Shown here one piece after another: positions 1-11,800 of a stretch of 64,000 bases of DNA (position 1 is its first letter; each line of letters begins with the position of its first letter). The position numbers were made by a program, and so were the translations under genes. The DNA comes from Scolanthus callimorphus. Its lineage: Eukaryota; Cnidaria; Anthozoa; Actiniaria; Edwardsiidae. The notes beneath the pieces were generated by a model that saw only the letters and a list, made by a program, of their open reading frames with translations, was not told where the DNA came from and did no database searches. The stretch is taken from positions 15,269,637 to 15,333,636 of the forward strand of contig CM066914.1 in assembly GCA_033964015.1 (NCBI GenBank). Direction: 5' to 3'.

Positions 1-508
1 GTTTCAATTTTCAGTTGCATTTTACAGACTGTGGGTGACAAAGTAATTTCATACAGACTCATACAGGCACAATTTCCAGCCCCATTGGAACTGTAAAAAA
101 AACATTACATTGGTTTGCTCCAACAGAATACGTAAATAAAAAAGAGAGAAATGATATGTTTAAGTTGAGATGCCCTTATTTAAGACAGTCAAAGTTAAAT
201 CTTGCTGCTGCTGGCTGCCTTGTTTTCTGTCAGGATTTATACAAAAGTAGAACACAGTGGACCCATTTGTATATTGGGCTTGGAACATCTGACTCCTTTA
301 ATCTTTGTATGTTTTGCAATTGACAATAGAATGAAATTGATCATCAATGTTGGACAAATCCTTTCAAGTCTGGTTGCTTATTATAGTCTTAAATGCCTGC
401 CTTTTTCAATTTACTTATTCTGAGTCGTGTGAGTGGAGTTCTATGCCTGTTTTATTTTTGGGGAGTAGTTGTGCCCCTACCCTCCCCTCTCTGTGGGGTA
501 ACACCCAC
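1..508 (-). other. PGAP3-like gene intron 1 (partial)
   Basis: Sequence downstream of the PGAP3-like donor on the minus strand, up to the window edge. I searched it by eye for the next PGAP3 exon and found none, so the first intron is at least 500 bases. No other gene or repeat was recognised here. Confidence 0.4.
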
Positions 509-781
509 CTTGCCATAATACTGGAATACTTGTCTGTTTCTCTCAATGGCCCTGGCTGTAATCTCATGCATGCATTGATACTTGCATTCATCAACACAAG
601 ACCATCCAAACACTCGCAGGCTGAGGGCCAAGTTACTGGCATATGACTTGTCCCGACAAGGTGTACTGCAACTCTCTAAACACATCTTATAGTCCCATAA
701 CCTATCACCCCGCGAAGCCAGAACATGCAAGCTGCAGTGTAGCACAACCACACACACTAGCACAGGGTTTCCAAGATGCAT
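509..781 (-). CDS. PGAP3: PGAP3-like (Per1 family), first coding exon only
   Basis: PGAP3/Per1 proteins are multi-pass ER/Golgi membrane proteins that remodel the fatty acids of GPI anchors. This exon encodes the first 91 residues. It starts with a hydrophobic signal peptide (about residues 1-22), followed by the luminal cysteine-rich head typical of the family: Cys residues spaced as in CxxxC, then GWSCVDECKYQCMHE, ending in QYYGK just as the human first exon ends in a similar FHGK. The start is the ATG at 781-779. The donor is a strong AAG|GTGGGT at 509/508, leaving phase 0. The rest of the gene lies to the left of the window. Family identity is by remembered alignment; the orthology is likely but unproven. 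Confidence 0.82.
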
Positions 782-1994
782 GACATATCAATACACAGCA
801 TCAGCTGGAGAATAATTTTTCGTAATTAGTGATTGAATTTTGATATATACATAAGTTTATGTGAAGATTTTGGTGTTTGATCTATCAGTCCTTATTTGCT
901 GTTTAGACAACTGCGATGTTATTAACTTAAGTATTAACTTAATTAAGACTTATCAGGATTCAAACACAAATATCAACTCTTGATTCAAACACGTTTGGTT
1001 GCAAGTTCATCCCCGGCCCCGGTGGCAAACGCCATAAATCATACCTTAGCATAAAATCAAGCCTACTACTGCATTCAGTAAGTCAAGCATGGTCAAATCG
1101 TGCTGTTTGACGCGGCGCTCATTCCATGTTAGCAGAGCGTTGAGTGTCCAACGTAACAGGGGGGACAACAGGGGGCAAGAAATAGTAGGAGGGAAAAACG
1201 CTAACCATCAACAGGCTCTCAACTGACCGGGTTTCCTGTGGCACAGGAGTGCAGTGAGACATAACACGACCCGATCGACTGCATCTCAACAGACCTCACT
1301 GGCAAAATCATGTACAGTTTTACACTTCAATTATGAAATGGTTAGGCTCAGGCTATTCGCGACGCTCACGCGGTGTCGTGGATGTCTAAATTATAGTGTA
1401 GCCTTAGCAAGAAAGAGGTGAGTGGGTACTACAAACTCTACACGAAAATTAACTTATGAAGATAAAATGGAAATGGCGAGAGCACCGGTTAAATGTTCGT
1501 ACTCTTGGCCTTTTGGCCAGTAGAACATTACTTATATATTTCCATCATAAGCCCTTTTGGTTGTGGGGGATGCAGACTATCGCTAAGGAGGCATGGCAAG
1601 GGGACCGTTTAATTTCAAAGTATATAGAGCTGAAAGTCATCCCTGGAAAGTCAATGTGATGGACTGCATTTCCCAGGCATCTCAGGTGTGACAAAAAATG
1701 ATGCTAACTCTCCTGCAATTTGTGGGAGACTCACACAATTTTAGCCTCATCTCCTGCCTAAACTTTCAATTATTTTTCATACATTTATTGTATTTCTCCC
1801 ACGTTTTGATCATGGGTTGTTCTCATACAGTTGTTCTATTTCCGCTAAAATCTTGCTTTTCTGTTCTACTTATTGGGTTTGAAGAGGTTACCTGTACCCT
1901 ATCACAGGCTCAAACTAGCCACTAACATTTTATGCACACCCTTTTCACAAACAGGCTGCCTTAATGATGTTGACATGACAGTCAAAGGAAAATA
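782..1994. other. intergenic stretch without recognised gene
   Basis: Region between the PGAP3-like start and the poly-G foldback repeat. It should hold the PGAP3-like 5' UTR and promoter. Open frames here are short and show no family match. Around 1690-1790 there is weak similarity to the 'gggatgtcaactctcc' dispersed repeat seen at 43.3-45.9 kb. Confidence 0.3.
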
Positions 1995-2384
1995 CCCGAG
2001 GGGGGGGGGGGGACTCCCATATTTTTGGGGCGGGGTGCTTGTCGGGAACTTTCGTTTTCACCCCTAAAAGGTACCAAACATGGCGTCACTTAGTTGATTT
2101 TGACCCCTAAGAGGTACCAAACATGGCGTCGCTTAGTTGATGTACCCTCGTAATTTTCTCGCATATTTTTTATGAGGGAAAATACGTCTGAAATTCAGGC
2201 TACAAACAAGTGCGATTTGCTTGATTTGCTAGAACGGACCTCTAACAGGTACCTATCTGGAAAAAAATACATGTTTTCGAATTTTACCCCCTAAAAGGTA
2301 CCAGAGGCCTGATTTTAAACCCTAAAAGGTACGACGAGCACCCCCACCCAAAAAATATGGGAGTCGCCCCCCACCCCCGGGGAA
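1995..2384. repeat. poly-G-ended foldback element (copy 1)
   Basis: The ends are inverted copies of a poly-G/C tract plus 'actcccatatttttgg'. Between them the motif 'acccctaaaaggtacca' recurs several times. A related element with the same ends and the same internal motif lies at 61134-61584, so this is a mobile or dispersed family rather than a local hairpin. It has no coding capacity. Confidence 0.75.
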
Positions 2385-2575
2385 AATAAAGAGAGGCTCC
2401 ATTGTTCTTGTGGAGTGGCGGTTATGTGTATGTGAAGGACATATTTATTAGGGATGGACCATAACAAAGTGATGTAGATTAGTCTCACTTTTGAAAATTC
2501 AAGCTCACAGGATTGCTGGAAAATACTTCCAAACTACTGCCTCATACACCCAGGCATCTCAGGTGTGTCAAAAAA

Positions 2576-3440
2576 GGCAAAAACCCATGGGGATGCCATG
2601 CATCATGGGAAGGCTCGGGTGCTGTCACAAAGGATGACAGGAAGGCTCATCTTACGACCTCGTGCTCTCCCTTCCCATCATCCCTTTTGTGCTAGCTCAC
2701 TCCAAGTCGCTCTCTCCTTGAAAATTGCTAGAATGTGCCTGGTGTAGTCCAATGTATGTTTTTTAAAACCTCCATGACCCCCTATTTCCACTAACTAAGC
2801 CCCCCCCCTATTTTTTCACCAATCCACCTCCCCATAAATAATGACCACATAGTTAAACTACCCCCATTGACTTGAAGTCAACTTTGTACAAGTTTGGTTG
2901 TCCTGCATTGTTTCATTACTGAAAAAAACAATTTGTAGTGAAGTCATTGATGATGTCACATGACATTCTACCCCACCTTGTTGCACCCCTCTTGACCCAT
3001 GGACAAAAGGCAAAAACCCATGGGGATGCCATGCATCATGGGAAGGCTCGGGTGCTGTCACAAAGGACCACAGGAAGGCTCATCTTACGACCTTGTGCTC
3101 TCCCTTCCCATCATCCCTTTTGCGCTAGCTCACTCCAAGCAGCTCTCTCCTCGAAAATTGCTAGAATGTGCCTGTGTAGTCTAATGTATGTTTTTTATAA
3201 ACATCCATGACCCCCTATTTCCACTAACTAAGCCCCCTCCCCCTATTTTTTCACCAATCCACCTCCCCATAAATAATGACCACATAGTTAAACTACCCCC
3301 ATTGACTTCAAGTCAACTTTGTACAAGTTTGGTTGTCCTGCATTGTTTCATTACTAAAAAAAAACAATTTGTAGTGAAGTCATTGATGATGTCACATTCT
3401 ACCCCACCTTGTTGCACCCTTCTTGACCCATGGACAAGTT
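2576..3440. repeat. tandem duplication, two 433-bp units
   Basis: The motif 'ggcaaaaacccatgggg' starts at 2576 and again at 3009, and the two units stay nearly identical for their full length, ending with 'cccatggacaa' near 3005 and 3435. The overlapping short ORFs are consequences of the duplication. There is no coding evidence. Confidence 0.85.
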
Positions 3441-3930
3441 TGTACAAGTTTGATTGCCCAACTATCACCAAGACCTAAGATAAAATTGAAACTTTAGGTC
3501 AAATGGAACTGCCCACACAGAAAAGTAATTTGAGCATCCCAAATGGGAATAAAAAAAGCTGGGATACTTTCCATTTACCACATATTTTTGGTAATACCGG
3601 TCAAAACTCAAATAGAAAGTGTCATTATTGGGAAAAAACAGAATGATGTCAATTGGAAAGCATTTTCATGATATTTTCGAAATTATCAAATTCTTGGGCA
3701 AGCTCAAAAGGTTGTCCCAAATTTCCAATAAGCTTTCTGGGGAATGATGCTTTCAATTTGACTTTCAACCGGCATTACCGAAAATGTGGTAAAATGGAAA
3801 GCACCCCTTATCTGCAAAGCACCCCTTAACCTATCGCCCTTGGTTGAGTTTACAAAATTAGAAACTGCTGTTTAAGGATACTCTGCTAGCAGAGGGCTTT
3901 ACCACAGTCATATGAAAATCGCTCTAATGA

Positions 3931-4080
3931 ATAGGCCATGTTCGAATTACGCTCCAATGCCTACAAACAATAACCTCAAGTCGAGGCTCTCTTCTAAAAT
4001 AACTGTTTGGAACTAGAGAGAGCCTCGATTTGAAGCTTTGGTCTCGTAAGCATTGGAGCGTAATTTTAACGTGGGCTATT
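3931..4080. repeat. short inverted-repeat element (MITE-like)
   Basis: The left arm (3931-3960, ending 'acgctccaatgc') is matched in reverse by 4050-4080. A second nested inverted pair ('tcgaggctctct' with 'agagagcctcga') lies inside it. Non-coding. Confidence 0.65.
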
Positions 4081-4383
4081 AAAAATTACGGGCAACAATG
4101 GGTTGCAAATTATTGCAAAAGAAATCAAAGTAATAATGAATAACGGAGAATGAGAAAAGAATTTAGAATAACGAAACTTTTCAAAAGAAATGAATATAAA
4201 GAATTATTGACTAAACTTACTAGAATGAATAATGACTAATTGTGCTGAAATGACGTAGGAATAATAAATAACAATAGTCAAACAATTCAGCTTCTACCCC
4301 CGAGAGTGTAGCGGATTTATGTAACATTGTAATTCATTTCGTTGAAAGCACGTTTTCCATCGTTATCTCACGTTAGTTGTACC

Positions 4384-5082
4384 ATGAAGATAATATGCGC
4401 TGGTCTGTATAAAACGGGTACTAAATCACTGGCATGGGCTTTGAGACATCTCGGCTATACAGTCCACGATACGCAAGATCACTGGGAGACTAACATGGAA
4501 AGTTATATCCAGGCTTATCAAGGCAATCTCCCCGACTTCGCCAATATGTACGAAAACATAGATGCTGCCACCGATATACCTCCATGTCACTTCATCGAGG
4601 AACTCTTCAGAGCTTTCCCTGATGCAAAAGTGGTACTAACTGTGCGAGATAGCAAGGAAGAATGGGCGAAGAGTTTAGCCGAATCGTCCAAGCTTGCCAT
4701 TGAGGTTTGTTATCAGCCCTGGTTAAAACTGGCTCGCCGCGTAACTCCAACTGGAAGGAAATGGAACAAGCTGATTTTTGATTTACAAGTTCCGGTTATT
4801 GCATCTCGCGATTATGATGAGCACAACAACAAAGTCAAGAACTTGGTGCCCGCAGAACAGTTATTAGTTTACAATCTCAATGACGGATGGGAGCCATTGT
4901 GCAAGTTTTTGGGTCACGATTTGCCCCGGGTTGCATTTCCGAGACTGAATGACAAGAGTAGCTTGATAACGGATCTTTTCACTACAGGACCAATCATGGA
5001 GCGCATTTGGAGAGAGTTATTGGTGATGTGTAGCATTGGTGTGTGTTTATTACCTTTTTTGCATTCCATGCTGCATCACTAA
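4384..5082 (+). CDS. sulfotransferase-like P-loop protein (Sulfotransfer_4 type)
   Basis: Single-exon gene encoding 232 residues. The N-terminus IICAGLYKTGTKSLAWALR contains the GxxKTGT-S loop that binds the 5'-phosphosulfate group of PAPS in sulfotransferases. The later segment VVLTVRDSKEEWAKSL (around residues 95-110) matches the core strand and 3'-phosphate-binding R/S region. The last about 20 residues are hydrophobic and could anchor the protein in a membrane. I chose the ATG at 4384 because the P-loop then begins at residue 3-4, as usual in this family; an upstream in-frame ATG at 4342 would add 14 residues. Family members transfer sulfate or are P-loop relatives of uncertain activity; the substrate cannot be told from sequence. 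Confidence 0.8.
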   Translation: MKIICAGLYKTGTKSLAWALRHLGYTVHDTQDHWETNMESYIQAYQGNLPDFANMYENIDAATDIPPCHFIEELFRAFPDAKVVLTVRDSKEEWAKSLAESSKLAIEVCYQPWLKLARRVTPTGRKWNKLIFDLQVPVIASRDYDEHNNKVKNLVPAEQLLVYNLNDGWEPLCKFLGHDLPRVAFPRLNDKSSLITDLFTTGPIMERIWRELLVMCSIGVCLLPFLHSMLHH

Positions 5083-5299
5083 TACATTGAAACTTCTCAA
5101 AAATCTTTAAAAATCGCACGAATTCAAATTGGTCATATTGGTAGAGAACTAATTACTGAAGAAACGAGTACAATTGGTGCTTTTTCCTTCTTTCAATTGG
5201 TGCTTCTAATTTCGTTGAAGGGTGCCGAGCTGTCCCAGTCTGTTTCAGTACAGTTTGTGCTCCACTGTGCGGTTCCGGCAACGCTATGGCGGTCTATGG
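5083..5299. other. 3' flank of the sulfotransferase-like gene
   Basis: AT-rich sequence after the stop codon, with no recognised coding region. The part after about 5225 grades into the Penelope-like remnant. Confidence 0.3.
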
Positions 5300-5475
5300 C
5301 TAGTTTTACGGGTAACTAGGTGGCACTGGTCTGCGTCTGCGGGGACATCAACATGGACAACACCATAACAACCAAAGGTTGAGAATTATGTAAAACGCTG
5401 TGGAGAATGGAGTTTTGCTGGTGTTTCGAGTGTTAGCACTTTCGAGCGTTAGCGCCTCGTTCCTCCAACAATGGA
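5300..5475. mobile_element. Penelope-like element terminal remnant
   Basis: This stretch resembles the outer end of the Penelope-like element in the ABCG intron (22514-22680): 'tagttttacg', 'aaccaaaggttgag', 'aaaacgctgtgg', 'ttttgctg' and a degenerate 'gtttcgagtgttagc' in the same order. It has diverged and carries no open frame, so it is an old solo end. Confidence 0.6.
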
Positions 5476-6083
5476 CGTTGAAGTAAAGCACCATTTACCC
5501 ACGGTGTTGAAAATAAATCTCAACGTTTGGTTGTGATTGTCTATGTATGAGACGGAGAAAGCTTCACTTGTACTCGTTTCTTTGGGGATTTTTCTCAGGA
5601 AGGAATAGAAAATAGAAATTACGAAATTGTAAAAGAGAAAGATGTTCCAATAAACGCACGTAAAAATGAAGCGCCGAATTGTCATATTACAGAAGGAAAT
5701 GTGCGGTCGACGTGCGCAGAGTCCTATTTAGAAACAAACAGCCCTCTCCCATGCTCGATCATCTAGAGCTCTCAGTGCGGTTGATGGCCAAAGGGGCCCG
5801 GGGGAAAAGTGCGCTGGATCCTAAAGCGTGGCCCCCTCTCAAATTATTGTCAAATCCAGTTCTTACAGGAGTGATTTTAAGACTAGTAATCCTGGATTGC
5901 TAGAATCATTATTCACGACGAGCTAACAATCTTTAGGTTGCTTCTGCAAAGGGGAAGGGCTATCAAAACGCCAAAAAGATGGGTTAGTACACGGATACAA
6001 ATGGCTTGAGATTAGACTAGAAATACGCCTGTGTCGAAAACAAATTGCACTCATTTTCGAGCCTCCATCCCATAGCATTTGCT

Positions 6084-6306
6084 TAAGCCTGGTGCACGCT
6101 AGCGACATAAGGACGTTATGTTGCAACGAAAAAAGTACGGGAAAATGATTAAAACAATAAATATTTTCCATGGATCTTCATTAGACTACTTCACCAAAGC
6201 AATCTTATGTTATTTTTTGACGACTTCAACTTCTTGAAACCACTAAGTTTTGGTCGCGTGACATTTTTCTTATGTCGTTATGTCGCAAGTGTGCACCAGG
6301 CTTCGC
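6084..6306. repeat. MITE-like inverted-repeat element
   Basis: The left end 'aagcctggtgcac' with 'gcgacataa' is matched in reverse by 'gtgcaccaggctt' and 'ttatgtcgc' at the right end. Length about 220 bases. Non-coding, just upstream of the first recognised OXNAD1 exon. Confidence 0.65.
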
Positions 6307-6386
6307 TTTAGTGTAAATACAGCACATTTCCCTCCCTCCACCCGTCAGGTTTTAATAATGATGTGATGTTTTTCTACAGGGTCACA

Positions 6387-8811
6387 ATGTCAACAGGGTC
6401 GAGTCACGTCGAGAGAACAGAAGCGGCATCACGGCAACAAGTAAGTATATTACAAGGACAACCAACTGTCAAATATATTTAGGTAGGCTCGTACATGACC
6501 TGTTAGGGTCGCACAAATCCCATATTTTGGCAGTAATTTTGGTCCCTGAGCCCCATTGGTTACCTTAATTTTTTATCCCTCTTCAAATTTAAAATTCTGA
6601 TCCCTGGTACGGACCTGAATTCCGGACCTGAAAACCACTGCGTATGGAGTTTTATCTTCTTGTCAGAGGTGATTTCAATCTTTTCTCTTGCCGATGAGCA
6701 AAGCAATGATGCATGCTGCATCGGCTTATTCGGGTTGACGCCCTGTGAGTTTAATATAATTAATCACGGGCGTAATTGCAGTGGCACTGCGGTTCACATG
6801 TAATTAATAATTTAATGCATTGTTTAATGTTTCAGATAATAACAAAGGCAGAAGTGATCAGCATCACCCAGTTGTCTGACACTGTTAAAGGCTTGACCCT
6901 GAAGATCAGAGAGAAATCGTTGTTCACTTTCAAACCGGGACAATGGTATGCCGCGAACATCTTTCGGGACAATTCTCAAAACAAGGCTGTTTGTGAAGCA
7001 AGTGTAACTCGGTCAGAAGGCATGGCAAGACGTCTTTTGTGGTTTACACCCGGGGGAGGGGGGGGGGGGGGGGGGTTGCTCGCGCATTGCGGTTTAAAAA
7101 CCGGTGAAATACAGACCCTTTTTTATACCAAAATTACAATTTTTCCTACTGTTTTTATACCCAGTCCAGTCTGAAAACCCTACCCCTTTTTTATACCCAG
7201 CCTGAAAACCCTACCCTTTTTTTTAACCTCGAGCCTGAAAACCCTACCCCGAATTTCGGGCCGAGCATCCCCATATAGTCCAATATAGGGAGTACCCCCC
7301 CGGATTCACACTAGAACGCAAGCGCAGCCTCGTGTGAAAGGAAAGCGAGACGTTGCCTTGCCTTGCGCTTGTGCTTGCATCCAGTGTAAATAATAATAAT
7401 TTTAATACTTATAGCACGCAAATTCGCATATACATATAATCAAATACGCGTATACATATGATCAAGTGAACGCAAGCGCAAGCAACTAATCAATGTTGAT
7501 TTTAGGCTTGCGTCACTATGATTCACACTTGCCTTGTGCTTGCGTTTTGCGCTTGCGTCTTGCGTTTTGCGCTTGCGTCTTGTGCTTGCGTCTTGCGCTT
7601 GCGTTTTGCGCGTGCGTTTTGCGTTTTGCACTTGCGTTTTGCGTTTTGCACTTGCGTTTTGCACTTGCACTTGCGTTTTGCGCTTGCACTTGCGTTTTGC
7701 AAGTGAGAACCAGCCTTTACAGATCCATGTTATTATGCTGAGGTCAAACGTAACGGCAATCTTCCTAAAAGCCGGTAATTTTCGATTTCATACCGCTAGT
7801 GTAAACGTGATACAAATTCGGTACAATTTGTACCTCGTTTACACGTTAGCATTTTTTAGTTGCAGCTTGTTCACGAGAAAATTAGTCACAAGAAATGCAA
7901 TTACCACAACATTGCATGTGTATACCGGCCATAACGCTAGGAGAGTTAATACTTCTCCATTTGATGTTAGTTTTTTTTTTCATTTTACAGGGTTGACTTC
8001 TTTGCGCCAGGTCTATCAACAGTAGGCGGATTCTCGTTTTGTTCCACACCTAAACAGCTGACTGAAAACCAGTGTTTCGATCTGTCAATCAAATACAGCG
8101 ACCACCCACCGGCACTCTGGGTGCACACCAAGGTACGACAAAGAAAGGGTTTTTCTCCTCATCGTGTGGGAACTCCAAGCGGTCGAAATACACGACCGCT
8201 AGACAAGAAGAGGTTGGAGGACTTACGCACAGCTTACAATCATGGGGCCTTTTTTACAGTTTATGCCTCTGACAGCCAGAGGCCATTGCACCTGGTAGGC
8301 AATCCCTACTTTCTTACGAAAAGTGCAATGTTTTTTAGCGTCTACCTAATAGACTAATAGAGAGTTAGAAGAGAAGGCAGTCGACTGGACGAGGTTTAAT
8401 GTCTCATCCGAAAGACTTGGGAAACACAGTGGAACTAAGTTCAACCCACTATATGAACAAGTCTCGATCACGACTCGAACAGAAAGAACATTTTCTCTTC
8501 CCTAGGCGGGAAACCGTCCCGGACCACAGCGGCGAGAACCCAACCGTAACAATGAGCCAACCGCTTTGAATATTGTTAATTAGTCAAATCACACTAGTGG
8601 TCTATTATCAATGCTGCGTTCTGATTGGTTGAGCTACTAGTAGGCTATAAGTTATAGCCTACTAGTAGCGAAAAGTGTCGGATTTCAAAGCCAGAAAATG
8701 GCAAATGACCAGACTAGAAATATTTTTGGGCAACACTAATTGACCTACTAGTGTGATTTGACTAAAACAATTATTCCTCTCGCCCTCATGGCCTCTGAGT
8801 CAATAGCCCAT

Positions 8812-8842
<31 letters not shown>

Positions 8843-8843
8843 G

Positions 8844-8877
<34 letters not shown>

Positions 8878-11800
8878 GTTATCTGATAGGATGGTCTAAT
8901 GAGTTTTACTGATGAATCAGTGATCGCTCCTGGAGCATGCGCGTTATCGTGACAGGCTCCCTTTAACTGTTATTCGAACCCAGAGCTCCCCGGCTCTACC
9001 TCGCAGGGGAGGCGCTGGTGACATCCATTTGAGGGCTTCCGCTGATTGGCTGAAAGGGCGCGCATGCGTACATAAAAGTAGCTTAATCTCGCTTTATAAA
9101 AACGTATCTGTCAACATAACACTGGCATTCGTTTCCTAGTCGTGTTTTTAAAATGTGCCTTCGACGTGAACGCTCTAAAAGTAATTATGAGGCATAAAAC
9201 CACCATTTTCTTTTACGCATGCGTCAGTGGATGTCACCAGAGCCTCCCAAACGAGGTGACGAGCCGGGGAGCTCTGGGTACGAGAATGTTTAACTGTTCA
9301 CTTTGATGTTTCTAGTGTAAGAAGGGAGATGAAGTACGCGTGCGTGTAGGGGGCGATTTCCATTACTCCGATGGTGACGATGGTTCCAGTCATGACTTGT
9401 TACTTATCGCTGGCGGTGTTGGTATCAACCCTTTATGGTCTGTATTACAACATGTACATGGCCTCATGGAGGGAAGCACTGCTACTCACACAGGCAAGAC
9501 AAAGCTCCTGTTTAGTGCCAGCTCAAGAGATGAGCTGCTCTTCAAGGTTAGTCACATGTCATCATCTAATAAAGTAGCCCGACCAGTTAATGCTGTCAAT
9601 GCTGTTCCTCCTCCACTTAAAAAGTAAAAAAACAAAGTACTAGTAGGGTATACTCCAAACAGAACAAAGGCCTACAAGCCCCCAGCCCTCTCACTGGAAC
9701 CCCCATTGGTTTGTAAAGCTTTTGGACCCCACCCCTCCCCTCCCTGAAGTCTATATCTGTTGTCGCATTACAGGGCGTTACTGTAAGGCCTGCAATGTAA
9801 GGTGCAGATGCCGGACCTCAGTCAACCTTGTCAGCCGAACGTTTTTCTAAAGATACCGCCCCGTGTACTTACAATCTTAGTACGGCGCGGCTCTGGAATG
9901 ACGTCTGCCTTAGGACTAGACTTCTTGCAATCCCTTTATTGGCAGTAAGTCCCACGTGGTGCGCTGAGCATGACACCACGTGGTATGCTGAGCATGACAC
10001 CACGTGGTGCGCTGAGCATGTCACCACGTGGTGCGCTGAGCATGACCCCCAAAAGCGCGCGTACCCAGACGCGACGTTTCGACAAATAAGGGATAGCCTG
10101 CGTAGCGGCTCCGTTTGTTTTCGAGAGAAGTCCTTTTTCGAGACAGATTCCAGGCACGCACGAAATCGAGGCGCCCTGAGAGCCATTTTACTTCTGAGGG
10201 TGGGGGGGGGGGATGATTTTGAAAAAAAGTCCTGCACGGCCCAAAGGGCCGAAAAAAAATTCCTGCACAGCATATTTGTTATAATCCTCAACTAATTTTA
10301 CAAAATAAATATCCTTCAATATCTTAGAGAAATAAAAAAAAATCTTGCAAAAAAAAAATCATCCACCCGCCTCCCCTCAAAAGTCAAATGGTCGGCCCCT
10401 AAGGGACTGCAAGCAGTCTACGTAGGCCTAACTATCCATGACCACTCGCATGTGGTCATAATAGATAAACAATTTCCAAGAAACTAATTGTCATACATAT
10501 GTTTCTTCTCAGGATCAGATAATTAAAATTTGTAAAAGCAATCCATCTCTGAGCTGTCAGTTTTTTGTAACTAAAGAGAAGTTCGGTACAAATGACGAAG
10601 ACCCGTGGACGAGAGGTAAGAATACCAGGACATTTCTAAAAATATGCCTAAAGGCCTATATTTTTTGGGGGAAGGGCTTATTACTGATTGCCTTTTCAAG
10701 TCTTTCAAAACAAGGGGGTCTATATTTGGAGGAGGGGTTAATCACACGGGGAGGGGGGTGTTTTCGGAATTTTACGGTATATTTGTCAGAGGAATCAAGC
10801 ATTATGTAGTTATATATTTTTTATTGTTTATTTTGTTACATTCTCTTCTATCTGTCCAATCCTCCATGCCATAGTCCTCTCCATTGTCCTTATTCCACTC
10901 TTCACTGACTTCCTCCCCTCTTGAACCCTTACACTCTTTTTTTAATTTTTTTCCTGAGAGATATCTTCATACACGCCAAATTAATACGGACATTTTAGTA
11001 GAGAAGATGAAACATCTTCTCTTTTTTATTTTTTTATTATTTTTTTTAGAGGATCGTAATTGCTTACGCTCAACTCTTATCTTTTTTATTTATTTTTTGT
11101 ATTTTTGGAGGTACGTACTAAATTCCGCTCGCTCGTTTTTTATAATTATATTTTTGTTGTCCTATATTTTCCTTGGAGTGTATTTAGATCTCAATCTCCT
11201 ATTTTTATGAATGTGTGGTTTCTCAAAGAAATTCTGTCAACGTTCTTTCCCAATCCTTTTCCTTGGCTTTCTTTCCCTCCCTCTTTCTCTCTCCTTCGCT
11301 TTCTGTCCATTCTGCTCCTTTTTTTTTACTTTTTTTGTCGATTGTTTTTTGTTTTTCTCTTTCCGATGCGCTCATCAACAACAGGCGGGTTTAGTTGAGA
11401 AACCCTCGTTTCAAACCCATGTACGTTTGTTGCGAGGCTCGACGAGTGGTTGCCCTTTTTCCGGCTGCTGCTGTTTGGCCACCGCTTGCGCCATTGGCAT
11501 TTTCCCAGAGGCGTTCGTACCAGAGGCGTTCGTGCCAGAGGCGTTTGTCCCAGAGGCGCTCGACCCTTCTTCTGCGGATTTAGCAGTTTCCGATTTGCCA
11601 GTCGACTCGCCTTTCCCGGCCTCGCCATCGTCCCCAGCACCCTGCGAAAACAAATGAAAGAAACAAAAATAAATACTAAATCTTCAAGATGCTATTCTTT
11701 CCTAATTACTTTCTTACCACTTCCTCCTCTGTTGAGCCGCGGCCGAACATTGAGAATAGTTTGCCGCGGTTTTTGTAAATAGCATATCCTACGGCGGCTC

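Noticed and set aside
7493..8025. Cys/Ala/Leu-rich forward frames and a Lys/Thr/Gln-rich reverse frame
   Set aside because: They lie on the 'cttgcgttttgcg' array and one runs across the OXNAD1 exon 3 acceptor in the wrong frame.
11211..11782. Forward and other-frame ORFs across the nested gene
   Set aside because: They are out-of-frame shadows of the two spliced minus-strand exons and of the T-rich flank; the spliced minus-strand model explains the conservation better.
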